A DNA stretch of 64,000 bases. It comes from Pseudomonas viridiflava (GTDB lineage: Bacteria; Pseudomonadota; Gammaproteobacteria; Pseudomonadales; Pseudomonadaceae). A program made the translations under genes and the position numbers. Shown here piece by piece: positions 8,820 through 16,773 of this stretch. The notes below the pieces were generated by a model that saw only the letters and a program-made list of their open reading frames with translations, was not told the DNA's origin and ran no database searches. Numbering within the stretch: the first letter of the stretch is position 1; each line of letters starts with the position of its first letter. The stretch lies in the NCBI RefSeq assembly GCF_900582625.1, contig NZ_UTIQ01000327.1, positions 620,001 to 684,000 on the forward strand, written 5' to 3'.

Positions 8820-8987
8820 ATGACAACACACACCGCACAGACAACCGCCCCAGCCGCGCCGCAGAGCCCTGAAGCCCTGCCGCGTCTGGTGTTACTGGAA
8901 CAGCCCGCCGCGCCCGCGAAAGCCGATGACGACTGGCGCCTGTCCCGTTCCGCAAAACCGCTTCGCACCTGGAGGCTGAGCAAATGA
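8820..8987 (+). CDS. Small 55-residue protein coupled to xdhC, function unknown
   Basis: An ATG at 8820 opens a 55-codon frame whose TGA overlaps the ATG of xdhC as ATGA, the classic arrangement for translational coupling. GGTGA lies about seven bases before the start, a weak to moderate ribosome site. The product is Ala/Pro-rich at the N terminus (ending near residue 35), then acidic-aromatic-basic (DDDWRLSRSAKPLRTWRLSK) with WRLS repeated. There is no signal peptide or membrane segment. I do not recognise the family. It could be a leader peptide for xdhC translation or a real small protein. A chance frame is the main alternative. Confidence 0.5.
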   Translation: MTTHTAQTTAPAAPQSPEALPRLVLLEQPAAPAKADDDWRLSRSAKPLRTWRLSK

Positions 8988-9817
8988 GTTGGATCAGCGC
9001 CCTCGCCGACTTGCAGCAACAGGGGCAACCCTGCGTGCTGGTGACCATCATCGAAGAGCTGGGCTCCACGCCGCGCAATGCCGGTTCGAAGATGGTCGTC
9101 ACTGCCGACCGCATCTACGAAACCGTGGGCGGCGGGCACCTGGAATTCAAAGCGATGGAGCTGGCCCGCGAGATGCTCGCCAACCGCACCCAGGACACGC
9201 GCCTGGAACGCTTCAGCCTCGGCGCCAGCCTGGGCCAATGCTGCGGCGGCGCCACGGTGCTGCTGTTCGAGCCCATGGGCCAGCCGCAAGCGCAAATCGC
9301 CGTGTTCGGCGCCGGCCATGTCGGCCGCGCGCTGGTGCCGCTGCTGGCAAGCCTGCCGTGCAAAGTGCGCTGGATCGATTCGCGGGAAAACGAGTTTCCC
9401 GAACACATTCCGCAAGGCGCCACGAAAGTGCTGAACGACGAGGTGGTCGATGAAGTGGAAAACATGCCAGCCGGCAGCTACTTCATCGTCATGACCCACA
9501 ACCACCAGCTCGACCTGGAACTGACCGCCGCCATTCTCAAGCGCAACGACTTCGCCTACTACGGCCTGATCGGTTCGCAAACCAAGCGGGTGAAGTTTGA
9601 ACACCGCCTGCGCGATCGCGGCTTCAGCGCCGAGGTGATGCAGAAAATGCGCTGCCCAATGGGCATCGCTGAAGTGAAAGGCAAGCTGCCCATCGAGATT
9701 GCCGTGTCCATCGCCGGCGAGGTGATCGCCACCTACAACGCCAACTTTGGCCAGGGCGAAAAGAGCGGCGAAAGCGTCGCCAAATTAATGCCCGCCTCGC
9801 GCCGCGCCAAGGCGTAG
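8984..9817 (+). CDS. xdhC: XdhC, molybdenum cofactor insertion/sulfuration factor for xanthine dehydrogenase
   Basis: This 277-residue chaperone binds Mo cofactor, promotes its sulfuration and delivers it to XdhB. The N-terminal XdhC/CoxI domain shows VTIIEELGSTPRNAGSKM, GGGHLEFKAME and SLGQCCGGA. The C-terminal Rossmann-like domain begins with IAVFGAGHVGRALVPLL and contains YYGLIGSQTKRVKFEHRL. It follows xdhAB, as in many proteobacteria. Its start overlaps the upstream 55-codon frame by four bases, so its translation may depend on it. GGAGG lies about ten bases before the ATG, so independent initiation is also possible. Confidence 0.94.
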   Translation: MSWISALADLQQQGQPCVLVTIIEELGSTPRNAGSKMVVTADRIYETVGGGHLEFKAMELAREMLANRTQDTRLERFSLGASLGQCCGGATVLLFEPMGQPQAQIAVFGAGHVGRALVPLLASLPCKVRWIDSRENEFPEHIPQGATKVLNDEVVDEVENMPAGSYFIVMTHNHQLDLELTAAILKRNDFAYYGLIGSQTKRVKFEHRLRDRGFSAEVMQKMRCPMGIAEVKGKLPIEIAVSIAGEVIATYNANFGQGEKSGESVAKLMPASRRAKA

Positions 9818-9893
9818 ATCGCTTTATTGGGCTGAGCCGCACGCGACGCCCAACGACACCGCATACCAATAAATACGTACAACGAGACTGCCC

Positions 9894-11195
9894 ATGACAA
9901 GCCACGTGAAAGCCTACCGCGCCGCCATCCTGCACAGCATTGCCGACCCCGCCCTGGTGGGCGACGCGCAGTCCTATGAGTATTTCGAAGATGGCGTGCT
10001 GGTGGTCGACAATGGCCACGTCGCCAAGGTCGGCCACGCCAAGGATCTGCTGCCCACGCTCAACGGCGTGGACGTGATCGAATACCGCGACGCGCTGATC
10101 ACCCCGGGCTTTATCGACACCCATATCCACTACCCGCAAACCGGCATGATCGCCGCCTATGGCGAGCAGTTGCTGGACTGGCTGAACACCTACACCTTCC
10201 CCACCGAAAAACAATTTTCCGACCCGGCCCACGCCGCCGACGTGGCGAATATTTTCCTCAAGGAACTGCTGCGCAACGGCACCACCACCGCCCTGGTATT
10301 TGCCAGCGTGCACAAGCAATCGGTGGACGCCTTCTTCACCGCCAGCGAGGCGCTGAACCTGCGCATGATCGCCGGCAAAGTGATGATGGACCGCAACGCC
10401 CCGGACTACCTGACCGACACCGCGCAGTCGAGCTACGACGACAGCAAAGCGCTGATCGAGCGCTGGCACGGCAAGGCGCGTTTGCACTACGCCGTGACCC
10501 CGCGCTTCGCCCCGACCAGCACGCCCGAACAGCTCACCGCTGCGGGCAAGTTGCTGCAGGAATACGACGGGCTGTACATGCACACGCACTTGTCCGAGAA
10601 CGTCGACGAAATTGCGTGGGTGAAATCGCTGTTCCCGCAGCAGAAAGGCTATTTGGATGTGTACGACCACTTCCAACTGCTGAGCGAACGCTCGATGTTC
10701 GCCCATGGCGTGCACCTGTGCGACGAGGAATGCCAGCGCCTGGCAGAAACCGGCTCGGCTGTGTCGCACTGCCCCACCTCGAACCTGTTTCTGGGCAGCG
10801 GCCTATTCAACCTCAAGCAGGCTGAACAGTTCGGCGTGAACGTGGGCCTGGGCACGGATGTGGGCGCCGGCACCAGTTTCTCCATGCTGCAAACCTTGAA
10901 CGAGGCCTACAAAGTGCAGCAACTGCAGCGCAACAAATTGAGCCCGTTCAAATCGCTGTACCTCGCCACCCTGGGCGGCGCGCAGGCCCTGCGCCTGGAC
11001 GACAAAATCGGCAGCTTCGCCAGCGGCAACGACGCCGACTTTATCGTGCTCGACTACCACGCCACGCCGCTGCTGTCGTACCGCTTGCAGCAGGCTAAGG
11101 ATTTGGAAGAGAAGCTGTTTGTGCTGATGACCATTGGTGATGATCGTGCAGTGAAGGAAACGTTTGCGGCTGGGCGGTGCGTGCATAAGCGCTGA
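9894..11195 (+). CDS. guaD: Guanine deaminase
   Basis: This 433-residue amidohydrolase converts guanine to xanthine and ammonia, feeding xanthine dehydrogenase. The metal site motif FIDTHIHYPQTGMIAAYGEQLLDWL (His at about 76 and 78) is characteristic of guanine deaminase rather than other cyclic deaminases. Further His ligands are in YMHTHLSENVDE and FAHGVHL, and the zinc-site Asp is in GLGTDVGAGTS. It is downstream of xdhC on the same strand, with 76 bases between, and probably belongs to the same transcription unit. Its downstream end is closed by repeats and a terminator. Confidence 0.95.
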   Translation: MTSHVKAYRAAILHSIADPALVGDAQSYEYFEDGVLVVDNGHVAKVGHAKDLLPTLNGVDVIEYRDALITPGFIDTHIHYPQTGMIAAYGEQLLDWLNTYTFPTEKQFSDPAHAADVANIFLKELLRNGTTTALVFASVHKQSVDAFFTASEALNLRMIAGKVMMDRNAPDYLTDTAQSSYDDSKALIERWHGKARLHYAVTPRFAPTSTPEQLTAAGKLLQEYDGLYMHTHLSENVDEIAWVKSLFPQQKGYLDVYDHFQLLSERSMFAHGVHLCDEECQRLAETGSAVSHCPTSNLFLGSGLFNLKQAEQFGVNVGLGTDVGAGTSFSMLQTLNEAYKVQQLQRNKLSPFKSLYLATLGGAQALRLDDKIGSFASGNDADFIVLDYHATPLLSYRLQQAKDLEEKLFVLMTIGDDRAVKETFAAGRCVHKR

Positions 11196-11241
11196 GGGCA
11201 ATTGCCGGCAGGTTTCGTGGTTGACCGACAACTACGGTCAG

Positions 11242-11420
11242 TCCCCTCTCCCGCTTGCGGGAGAGGGTTAGGGTGAGGGCAGCGATGTCCGACTCATCCG
11301 AGATTCTGGATTCCGAACCGTCGGACCGCCGCCTGCGCGGGAATGACGGATGTTTTTGCGGCCACCATCGTCATTCCCGCGCAGGCGGCGGTGCAACGAT
11401 TCGGAGTTCAGAATCTCGGA
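11242..11420. repeat. CCCTC-type palindrome followed by a large imperfect inverted repeat
   Basis: 11242-11280 is a single CCCTC-type palindrome. 11298-11348 and 11369-11420 are the arms of a separate imperfect inverted repeat. Its best-paired part is CCGCCGCCTGCGCGGGAATGA against its complement, and its outer parts (AGATTCTG/CAGAATCT) also pair. Apart from the following terminator, this is all I see in the guaD-gntR gap. Confidence 0.8.
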
Positions 11421-11458
11421 CCAATCACTAACCCGCCGCACCGGTGCTCCAAGTAAGC

Positions 11459-11491
11459 CAAAAAAAACCGCCCAATCAGGCGGTTTTTTTA
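11459..11491. terminator. Bidirectional intrinsic terminator between guaD and gntR
   Basis: ACCGCC-CAATCA-GGCGGT (11467-11484) is flanked by an A run on the left and a T run on the right. It can therefore stop transcription from guaD (+) and from the regulator (-). Confidence 0.9.
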
Positions 11492-11504
11492 TACCGAAAA
11501 CAAC

Positions 11505-12272
11505 CTACCGAGGCGCCGCCGAACGCGGTGCCTTCTTCTTGGTTTGCAGCAGGTGCGAAAACACCGCATGCAAATCATCCGAGGCGCTGTCTTCGTCGAG
11601 GTTGAGCTTGCTGTCGATGTGATCCATGTGATGCATCATCAAACTCACAGCCTTCGCCACGTCGCGCGCCTCAATGGCATCGATAAGCTGATTGTGTTCA
11701 TCGTAGGAACAGTGCGAGCGGCTGCCGCTTTCGTACTGGGCGATGATCAACGAGGTCTGCGACACCAGGCTGCGCTGGAAGCTGATCAGCGGGGCGTTCT
11801 TCGCAGCTTCGGCAAGCTTCAGGTGGAATTCGCCGGAAAGCCGAATGCCAGCACCACGATCCCCACGGGAAAAGCTAGCTTGCTCATCCGCCACCATCTG
11901 GCGCAATTCAGCCAGTTGCTCGGCGCTGGCGTGTTCAACGGCCAATTCGGTAATGGCGCGTTCAACCAGGCGCCGCGAGTAGAAGATCTGTCGCGCATCT
12001 TCAACGCTGGGGCTGGCCACCACGGCGCCACGGTTGGGGCGCAACAGCACCACACTTTCGTGAGCCAGACGCGACAGCGCGCGACGAATAATGGTGCGGC
12101 TTACGCCAAAGATTTCGCCCAACGCTTCTTCGCTCAGCTTGGTGCCGGGCGCCAGGCGTTGTTCCAGAATCGCATCAAAAATATGCGCGTAAACGACGTC
12201 ATCCTGAGTGCCGCTATGGCTGGCTTTGCCAGTACGCGGTTGCTTCTTGAGGGGCTGCAATTGTTCGTTCAT
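11505..12272 (-). CDS. GntR family (FCD subfamily) regulator of the purine region
   Basis: A 255-residue protein with a GntR winged helix (about residues 25-90, AILEQRLAPGTKLSEEALGE and VSRTIIRRALSRLAHE) and a C-terminal FCD domain with metal- or ligand-binding histidines. ATG at 12272 (MNEQLQPLKK) is preferred on composition. ATG at 12302 is also possible; neither has a strong ribosome site. It lies inside the purine genes between guaD and the divergent permease. TTGTAYACAA, a typical FCD half-site palindrome, occurs upstream of it and of three purine promoters, so it is the likely repressor, possibly self-regulated. The effector is unknown; a purine intermediate is the obvious guess. Confidence 0.88.
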   Translation of the reverse strand: MNEQLQPLKKQPRTGKASHSGTQDDVVYAHIFDAILEQRLAPGTKLSEEALGEIFGVSRTIIRRALSRLAHESVVLLRPNRGAVVASPSVEDARQIFYSRRLVERAITELAVEHASAEQLAELRQMVADEQASFSRGDRGAGIRLSGEFHLKLAEAAKNAPLISFQRSLVSQTSLIIAQYESGSRSHCSYDEHNQLIDAIEARDVAKAVSLMMHHMDHIDSKLNLDEDSASDDLHAVFSHLLQTKKKAPRSAAPR

Positions 12273-12378
12273 TCGGGCTCGCGTCAGAAGTTCTGCGGTC
12301 ATGCGCGACTCTACTGCTTCTCCCCCCTGGGCTGGCAAGCCTCGGCGGGTAAATAGAGAGGGTAAAAACACCGGCGCA

Positions 12379-12388
12379 TTGTACACAA
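12379..12388. promoter_or_regulatory. TTGTACACAA operator, gntR promoter
   Basis: It lies about 107 bases before the gntR start on the minus strand. Read in that direction it is TTGTGTACAA, and with the next base it contains TACAAT, a good -10. A bound repressor would therefore block transcription of the regulator itself. Confidence 0.6.
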
Positions 12389-12710
12389 TCTAGCCAGCAG
12401 CTCCTAACTGAGCGAACGAGACGTCAGAGAGATCACCAGCCAAATACAGAGTCCACCTACAGTCTTCTTAGTTTTTTCGGGCGTAACCGGACAAAAACCC
12501 CGGTGTTTTTACGCTTAAAACGTCCCTAGCCAGCTGTAACCGAGGCTCGGATGGCCACTCCACGCCCGACCACCGCACAGGCAATAAATCTATAAACCTT
12601 TGATTAACAACGGATTAAGCCAAATACCTTACGCAAACTGTCGCATACAATCCGCTTATCCCTTTAAGAACAATCAATCCATTCGTTTTGCGCAACAATA
12701 AAAACATTAA

Positions 12711-12738
12711 TTGCTTTTTTTGTATACAAACGCATAAT
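12711..12738 (+). promoter_or_regulatory. Purine permease promoter with TTGTATACAA operator in the spacer
   Basis: TTGCTT (12711-12716) and CATAAT (12733-12738) are separated by 16 bases. The perfect palindrome TTGTATACAA occupies 12720-12729, inside that spacer. This is a textbook repressor position. Confidence 0.6.
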
Positions 12739-12755
12739 CGCGCTCGAGTGACTTC

Positions 12756-12771
12756 CTGACCAAAGAGTCAA
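12756..12771. promoter_or_regulatory. CTGACCAAAGAGTCAA site upstream of the permease
   Basis: It shares 15 identical bases with the site upstream of xdhA. It lies just downstream of the proposed permease -10 and about 110 bases before its start codon. Confidence 0.5.
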
Positions 12772-12883
12772 CAAAGCACCTGCAAGCGCACCACGTAAGC
12801 CACCTACCTCAGAGCACCGCCACCCTTCTTACAGGCGCGCAGTACTCGGTGACCAAAATAAGAGAAATGAGGAGTACCCCGCT

Positions 12884-14227
12884 GTGGAAAGCACCAAACA
12901 AGAACAACTTTATGCTGCGAAGCCCGCGCGCACCGGCCTGTTGGAACGGCTGTTCAAGCTGTCCTTTCATGGCACCACCGTCAAAACCGAGCTCGCCGCC
13001 GGCCTGACTACCTTTATCACCATGGCTTACATCATTTTCGTTAACCCCAACATCATGGCCGACGCCGGCATCGATCACGGCGCGGCCTTCGTGGCCACCT
13101 GTATCGCCGCTGCTTTCGGTTGTTTCCTGATGGGGCTCTACGCCAACTGGCCAGTCGGCCTGGCGCCGGGCATGGGGCTGAACGCGTTCTTCACCTACAC
13201 CGTGGTCGGCACCATGGGCTACAGCTGGCAGATCGCGCTGGGGGCAGTATTCCTCTCGGGCATTCTGTTTATGATTCTGACCTTCTCGCGCATCCGCGAA
13301 TGGCTGCTCAACAGCATTCCGGCGAGCCTGCGGTTTGCCATGGGCGCCGGGGTTGGTCTGTTTCTCGGCCTGATCGGGTTGAAGACCGCAGGCATTGTGG
13401 TCGCCAGCCCTGAAACCTTGCTGAAGATGGGCGACCTCACCGCCGCTGGCCCGCTGCTGGCTGCCATCTGCTTTCTAATGATTGCGGTGCTGGAATACCA
13501 CCGCGTGTTCGGCGGCATTCTGATCAGCATTCTTACCGTCACCCTCGCTGGCTGGGGACTGGGTATCGTCGAGTTCGGCGGCATCTTCTCCATGCCACCA
13601 AGCCTGGCCCCGACCTGGCTGGCCATGGACATTTCCGGCGCACTAAACGTCGGCATGATCAGCGTGGTGTTGGCCTTCCTGTTCGTGCACATGTTCGACA
13701 CCGCCGGCACCCTGATGGGCGTGGCGCAACGGGCGAACCTGGTGGACGAAAACGGCCACATCGAAAACCTCAGCCGTGCGATGAAAGCAGACAGTACTTC
13801 CAGCGCCTTCGGTGCCCTGGTGGGCTGCCCGCCGGTGACCAGTTACGTAGAAAGCGCCGCGGGCGTGGCCTCGGGCGGTCGCACCGGGCTGACGGCGGTA
13901 ACCGTTGGCGTGCTGTTTATTGCCGCGATGTTCTTCGCTCCGCTGGCCGGCATGATTCCCGCCTACGCCACGGCCGGTGCGCTGATTTACGTGGCCATGT
14001 TGATGATGAGCGGCATGGCGCACATCGACTGGGAAGACCACACCAACACCATCCCGGCGATTATCACCGTGGTGATGATGCCGCTGACCTTCTCGGTTAC
14101 CGACGGCCTGGCCATGGGCTTTATCACCTTCGTGGTGCTCAAGCTGGCCACCGGCAAACACAAGGAAATCACCCCTAGCCTGTATGTGCTGGCGATTATC
14201 TGCGCGTTGAAATTCGCCTTCTTGTAA
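12884..14227 (+). CDS. Purine permease of the AzgA type (guanine/hypoxanthine/adenine uptake)
   Basis: A 447-residue inner-membrane transporter with about 12 hydrophobic helices. AGLTTFITMAYIIFVNP and GLAPGMGLNAFFTYT near the N terminus, and VGCPPVTSYVESAAGVASGGRTGL in the second half, mark the AzgA branch of NCS2-like permeases. These import purine bases by proton symport. GTG at 12884 is the start, with GGAG about ten bases upstream. It sits divergent from the GntR regulator and carries both cluster motifs in its promoter region. It probably brings in the bases that GuaD and XdhAB degrade. Substrate choice among purines is not readable from sequence. Confidence 0.9.
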   Translation: MESTKQEQLYAAKPARTGLLERLFKLSFHGTTVKTELAAGLTTFITMAYIIFVNPNIMADAGIDHGAAFVATCIAAAFGCFLMGLYANWPVGLAPGMGLNAFFTYTVVGTMGYSWQIALGAVFLSGILFMILTFSRIREWLLNSIPASLRFAMGAGVGLFLGLIGLKTAGIVVASPETLLKMGDLTAAGPLLAAICFLMIAVLEYHRVFGGILISILTVTLAGWGLGIVEFGGIFSMPPSLAPTWLAMDISGALNVGMISVVLAFLFVHMFDTAGTLMGVAQRANLVDENGHIENLSRAMKADSTSSAFGALVGCPPVTSYVESAAGVASGGRTGLTAVTVGVLFIAAMFFAPLAGMIPAYATAGALIYVAMLMMSGMAHIDWEDHTNTIPAIITVVMMPLTFSVTDGLAMGFITFVVLKLATGKHKEITPSLYVLAIICALKFAFL

Positions 14228-14255
14228 TCTTCGCCGACGCTCAAACTGCTCCACG

Positions 14256-14286
14256 AGCCCCGACGTTAAAGCGTCGGGGCTTTTCT
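14256..14286 (+). terminator. Intrinsic terminator after the purine permease
   Basis: AGCCCCGACG-TTAAA-GCGTCGGGGCT (with a short U run) closes the permease gene 30 bases before the next start. Confidence 0.85.
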
Positions 14287-14305
14287 ACATCTGAAGAGGC
14301 CCGCA

Positions 14306-14935
14306 ATGAACCTGGACACCTGGCTGTTATTTAGCAGCGCCGCGCTGATCGTCATTCTGATTCCCGGCCCGTTGTCGCTGCTCATGGTTAGCAACAGCCT
14401 GAACTACGGCCTGCGCCGCTCGGCGCCGGCATTTCTCGGTGGCGTCAGCGCCTCCATCTGCCTGCTTAGCGCTTCCGCACTCGGCCTGGGCGCCCTGCTG
14501 CTGGCGTCGGAAAAACTGTTCAGCATGCTTAAAGTGTTGGGCGCGTTGTACTTGTTTTACCTCGCCTACCAGAGCTGGCAGGAATCGCGCGAAGCGGCGA
14601 AACCGGCCAAGGCCGACGACCAACCGCTGACCGCACCGAGCCGGCGCAGCATGTTTCTGAAAGCGTTTGGTTTGGGCGCGAGCAACCCGAAAGACATCCT
14701 GTTCTTCGCCGCTTTTCTGCCGCAATTCATCAGCGCCGACCAGCCCATGGGCAATCAGTTACTGGTGATGATCGCCACCTGGGCGGCGTTGGATTTGGGC
14801 TGCAAATTGTTCTACGGCCTGAGCGCACGCGGCGCGGCGACGTTTTTGCGTTCGGGCAAGGGGCAGGTGTGGTTTAACCGGGTGAGCGCGGGGTTGTTTG
14901 CGGGGGCGGGGACGGCTTCGTTGTTGAGTCGCTGA
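14306..14935 (+). CDS. LysE/RhtB family exporter
   Basis: A 209-residue inner-membrane protein with about six hydrophobic helices and the family pattern IPGPLSLLMVSNSLNYGLR near the N terminus and GASNPKDILFFAAFLPQF in the middle. Relatives export amino acids, homoserine lactone or related small molecules. A terminator separates it from the permease on its left, and REP elements separate it from hiuH on its right, so it looks like a single-gene unit placed within the purine region. It has no visible GntR operator. A link to purine metabolism, such as export of an intermediate, is only suggested by location. Confidence 0.85.
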   Translation: MNLDTWLLFSSAALIVILIPGPLSLLMVSNSLNYGLRRSAPAFLGGVSASICLLSASALGLGALLLASEKLFSMLKVLGALYLFYLAYQSWQESREAAKPAKADDQPLTAPSRRSMFLKAFGLGASNPKDILFFAAFLPQFISADQPMGNQLLVMIATWAALDLGCKLFYGLSARGAATFLRSGKGQVWFNRVSAGLFAGAGTASLLSR

Positions 14936-15075
14936 GGGAGCGGCTGAGAACTCGCGATGCTGGTGGATCAAGAGCATCGCGACTGAAGTCGCTCCCACAA
15001 GAATGTGAGCATCCGCAGAAGCGAGTGACCGGCCACTCACCCTGTCGGAGCGACCTCAGTCGCGATGCTGTTGAT
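14934..15075. repeat. REP cluster, GCGAC subtype
   Basis: An inverted pair at 14934-14998 and a single half at 15044-15075 carry GGAGCGACTTCAGTCGCGATGC-like arms. This is a variant of the REP stem in which both sides have changed together. They lie between the convergent exporter and hiuH. Confidence 0.8.
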
Positions 15076-15083
15076 CTAACGTT

Positions 15084-15437
15084 CTAGCTACCGCGATACG
15101 TCGAATAGCTATACGGCGAAATCAGCAACGGTACGTGGTAATGGTCCTGGCCGGCGTCGATGCCGAAACGCAGTACCACCACATCCAGAAATGCCGGTTC
15201 CGGCAACTGCACGCCGCGCGCGCGGTAGTAATCGCCGGCGTGGAAGTGCAGCTGGTAAACGCCCGAAGCGTAGTCTTCGCCTTGCAACACTGGCGCGTCG
15301 CAACGGCCGTCGTCATTGGTGTGCAGGGTGTTGATCAACACCATGGACGACCCTTCTACGCGATACAGCTCAACTTTGATGTTGCTACCTGGGCAGCCGT
15401 GAGCGGCGTCCAAAACATGCGTGGTTAAACGTCCCAT
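15084..15437 (-). CDS. hiuH: 5-Hydroxyisourate hydrolase (transthyretin-like)
   Basis: This 117-residue enzyme opens the ring of 5-hydroxyisourate, the product of urate oxidation, to give OHCU, the substrate of UraD. Diagnostic features are the N-terminal TTHVLDAAHGCPG with the catalytic His, the internal RCDAP, and the C-terminal tetrapeptide YRGS that closes the active site. There is no export signal. It is divergent from puuE. The 406-base gap between them holds two TTGTAYACAA sites, one near each gene, and no other gene that I can support. Confidence 0.95.
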   Translation of the reverse strand: MGRLTTHVLDAAHGCPGSNIKVELYRVEGSSMVLINTLHTNDDGRCDAPVLQGEDYASGVYQLHFHAGDYYRARGVQLPEPAFLDVVVLRFGIDAGQDHYHVPLLISPYSYSTYRGS

Positions 15438-15578
15438 CGGTTCCGGGCAACTGCGCCAAACGCAGCCGCCGCGCCTCCTCTATGCAGGTGAATTCGGAGC
15501 GCCACACCGGCCAGAGGCCAGGGCGCGGCCTGGAGCATAGCATGTGCGCCTGGTATTTCGAGACATTCCACGAAGAAA

Positions 15579-15588
15579 TTGTACACAA
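15579..15588. promoter_or_regulatory. TTGTACACAA operator, hiuH promoter
   Basis: On the minus strand it reads TTGTGTACAA. With the next base it contains TACAAT, a candidate hiuH -10 about 140 bases before the start codon. Confidence 0.55.
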
Positions 15589-15759
15589 TCACCAGCAACA
15601 ATTTTCCGCCGCGCAAGCTGCCCAATCCGAGCGCGTCCGTTTCGTCTGCGCACTGCCTTGGCGCACCGCGCGGTTAAGGGCGGGCGTTGAGCTACGCTAA
15701 AAGGCATCACGTAAACGGAAAAAACAGCGAAATTTTCCATTTACAAAACACCTATCACT

Positions 15760-15769
15760 TTGTATACAA
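15760..15769. promoter_or_regulatory. TTGTATACAA operator, puuE promoter
   Basis: A perfect 10-base palindrome 75 bases before puuE. It contains TACAAT as a likely -10, with TTACAA-like sequence 18 bases upstream as a weak -35. Confidence 0.6.
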
Positions 15770-15843
15770 TCATCCCATCACGGTTGCCCACGCTTACCCA
15801 GCGTTCTCTGCGACCGCACCATTCATAAGAAGGAACACCTGCA

Positions 15844-16773
15844 GTGAGCGCTGACTACCCTCGCGACCTGATCGGTTACGGCAACGACATTCCCCATCCG
15901 CACTGGCCGGGCAACGCCCGCATCGCCATTTCCTTTGTGCTCAATTACGAGGAAGGCGGCGAGCGCAACGTGTTGCACGGCGACAAAGAGTCCGAGGCAT
16001 TTCTGTCGGAAATGGTCGCCGCTCAGCCGCTGCAAGGCGTGCGCAACATGAGCATGGAGTCGTTGTACGAATACGGCAGCCGCGCCGGGGTATGGCGCAT
16101 TCTGAAGTTGTTCGAGAAAACCGGTATTCCGCTCACTGTGTTTGCCGTGGCCATGGCCGCGCAACGCCACCCGGATTTGATTCGCGCCATGGCCGCCGCT
16201 GGTCATGAGATCTGCAGCCACGGCTACCGCTGGATCGACTACCAGTACATGGACGAAGCGCAAGAACGCGATCACATGCTGGAGGCCATTCGTATCCTTA
16301 CTGAAATTACCGGTGAACGCCCGCTGGGCTGGTACACCGGCCGCACCGGCCCGAACACCCGGCGCCTGGTGATGGAGGAAGGCGGTTTCCTCTACGACTC
16401 CGACACCTACGACGACGACCTGCCCTACTGGGAACAGAACAACCCGACTGGCAAAGCCCACCTGGTGATCCCGTACACCCTCGACACCAATGACATGCGC
16501 TTCACCCAGGTGCAGGGTTTCAACAGCGGCGACGACTTCTTCAATTACCTCAAAGACGCCTTCGACGTGCTTTACGCCGAAGGTGCCGAGGCGCCGAAAA
16601 TGCTGTCCATCGGCTTGCATTGCCGCCTGATTGGCCGCCCTGCCCGCCTGGCCTCGTTGCAGCGCTTTATCGAATACGTGCAGGGCTTCGAACAGGTGTG
16701 GTTCGCCCGCCGCGTCGACATTGCCCGCCACTGGCACGCCACCCACCCCTTCAGCCAAGAGAGCGCGAAATGA
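15844..16773 (+). CDS. puuE: Allantoinase of the polysaccharide deacetylase type
   Basis: A 309-residue metal-independent allantoinase that hydrolyses allantoin to allantoate. It has the NodB-like deacetylase fold with YPRDLIGYGNDIPHPHWPG at the start, SFVLNYEEGGERN, HEICSHGYRWIDYQ and GWYTGRTGPNTRRL. These are the conserved blocks of PuuE rather than of chitin deacetylases. GTG at 15844 is used, with AAGGA nine bases upstream. Its stop overlaps the uraD start as ATGA. The operator upstream suggests GntR control of the puuE-uraD-alc unit. Confidence 0.93.
   Translation: MSADYPRDLIGYGNDIPHPHWPGNARIAISFVLNYEEGGERNVLHGDKESEAFLSEMVAAQPLQGVRNMSMESLYEYGSRAGVWRILKLFEKTGIPLTVFAVAMAAQRHPDLIRAMAAAGHEICSHGYRWIDYQYMDEAQERDHMLEAIRILTEITGERPLGWYTGRTGPNTRRLVMEEGGFLYDSDTYDDDLPYWEQNNPTGKAHLVIPYTLDTNDMRFTQVQGFNSGDDFFNYLKDAFDVLYAEGAEAPKMLSIGLHCRLIGRPARLASLQRFIEYVQGFEQVWFARRVDIARHWHATHPFSQESAK

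Noticed and set aside
15480..15740. 86-codon minus frame between hiuH and puuE
   Set aside because: Overlaps the hiuH operator region and has no start signal or recognisable content.
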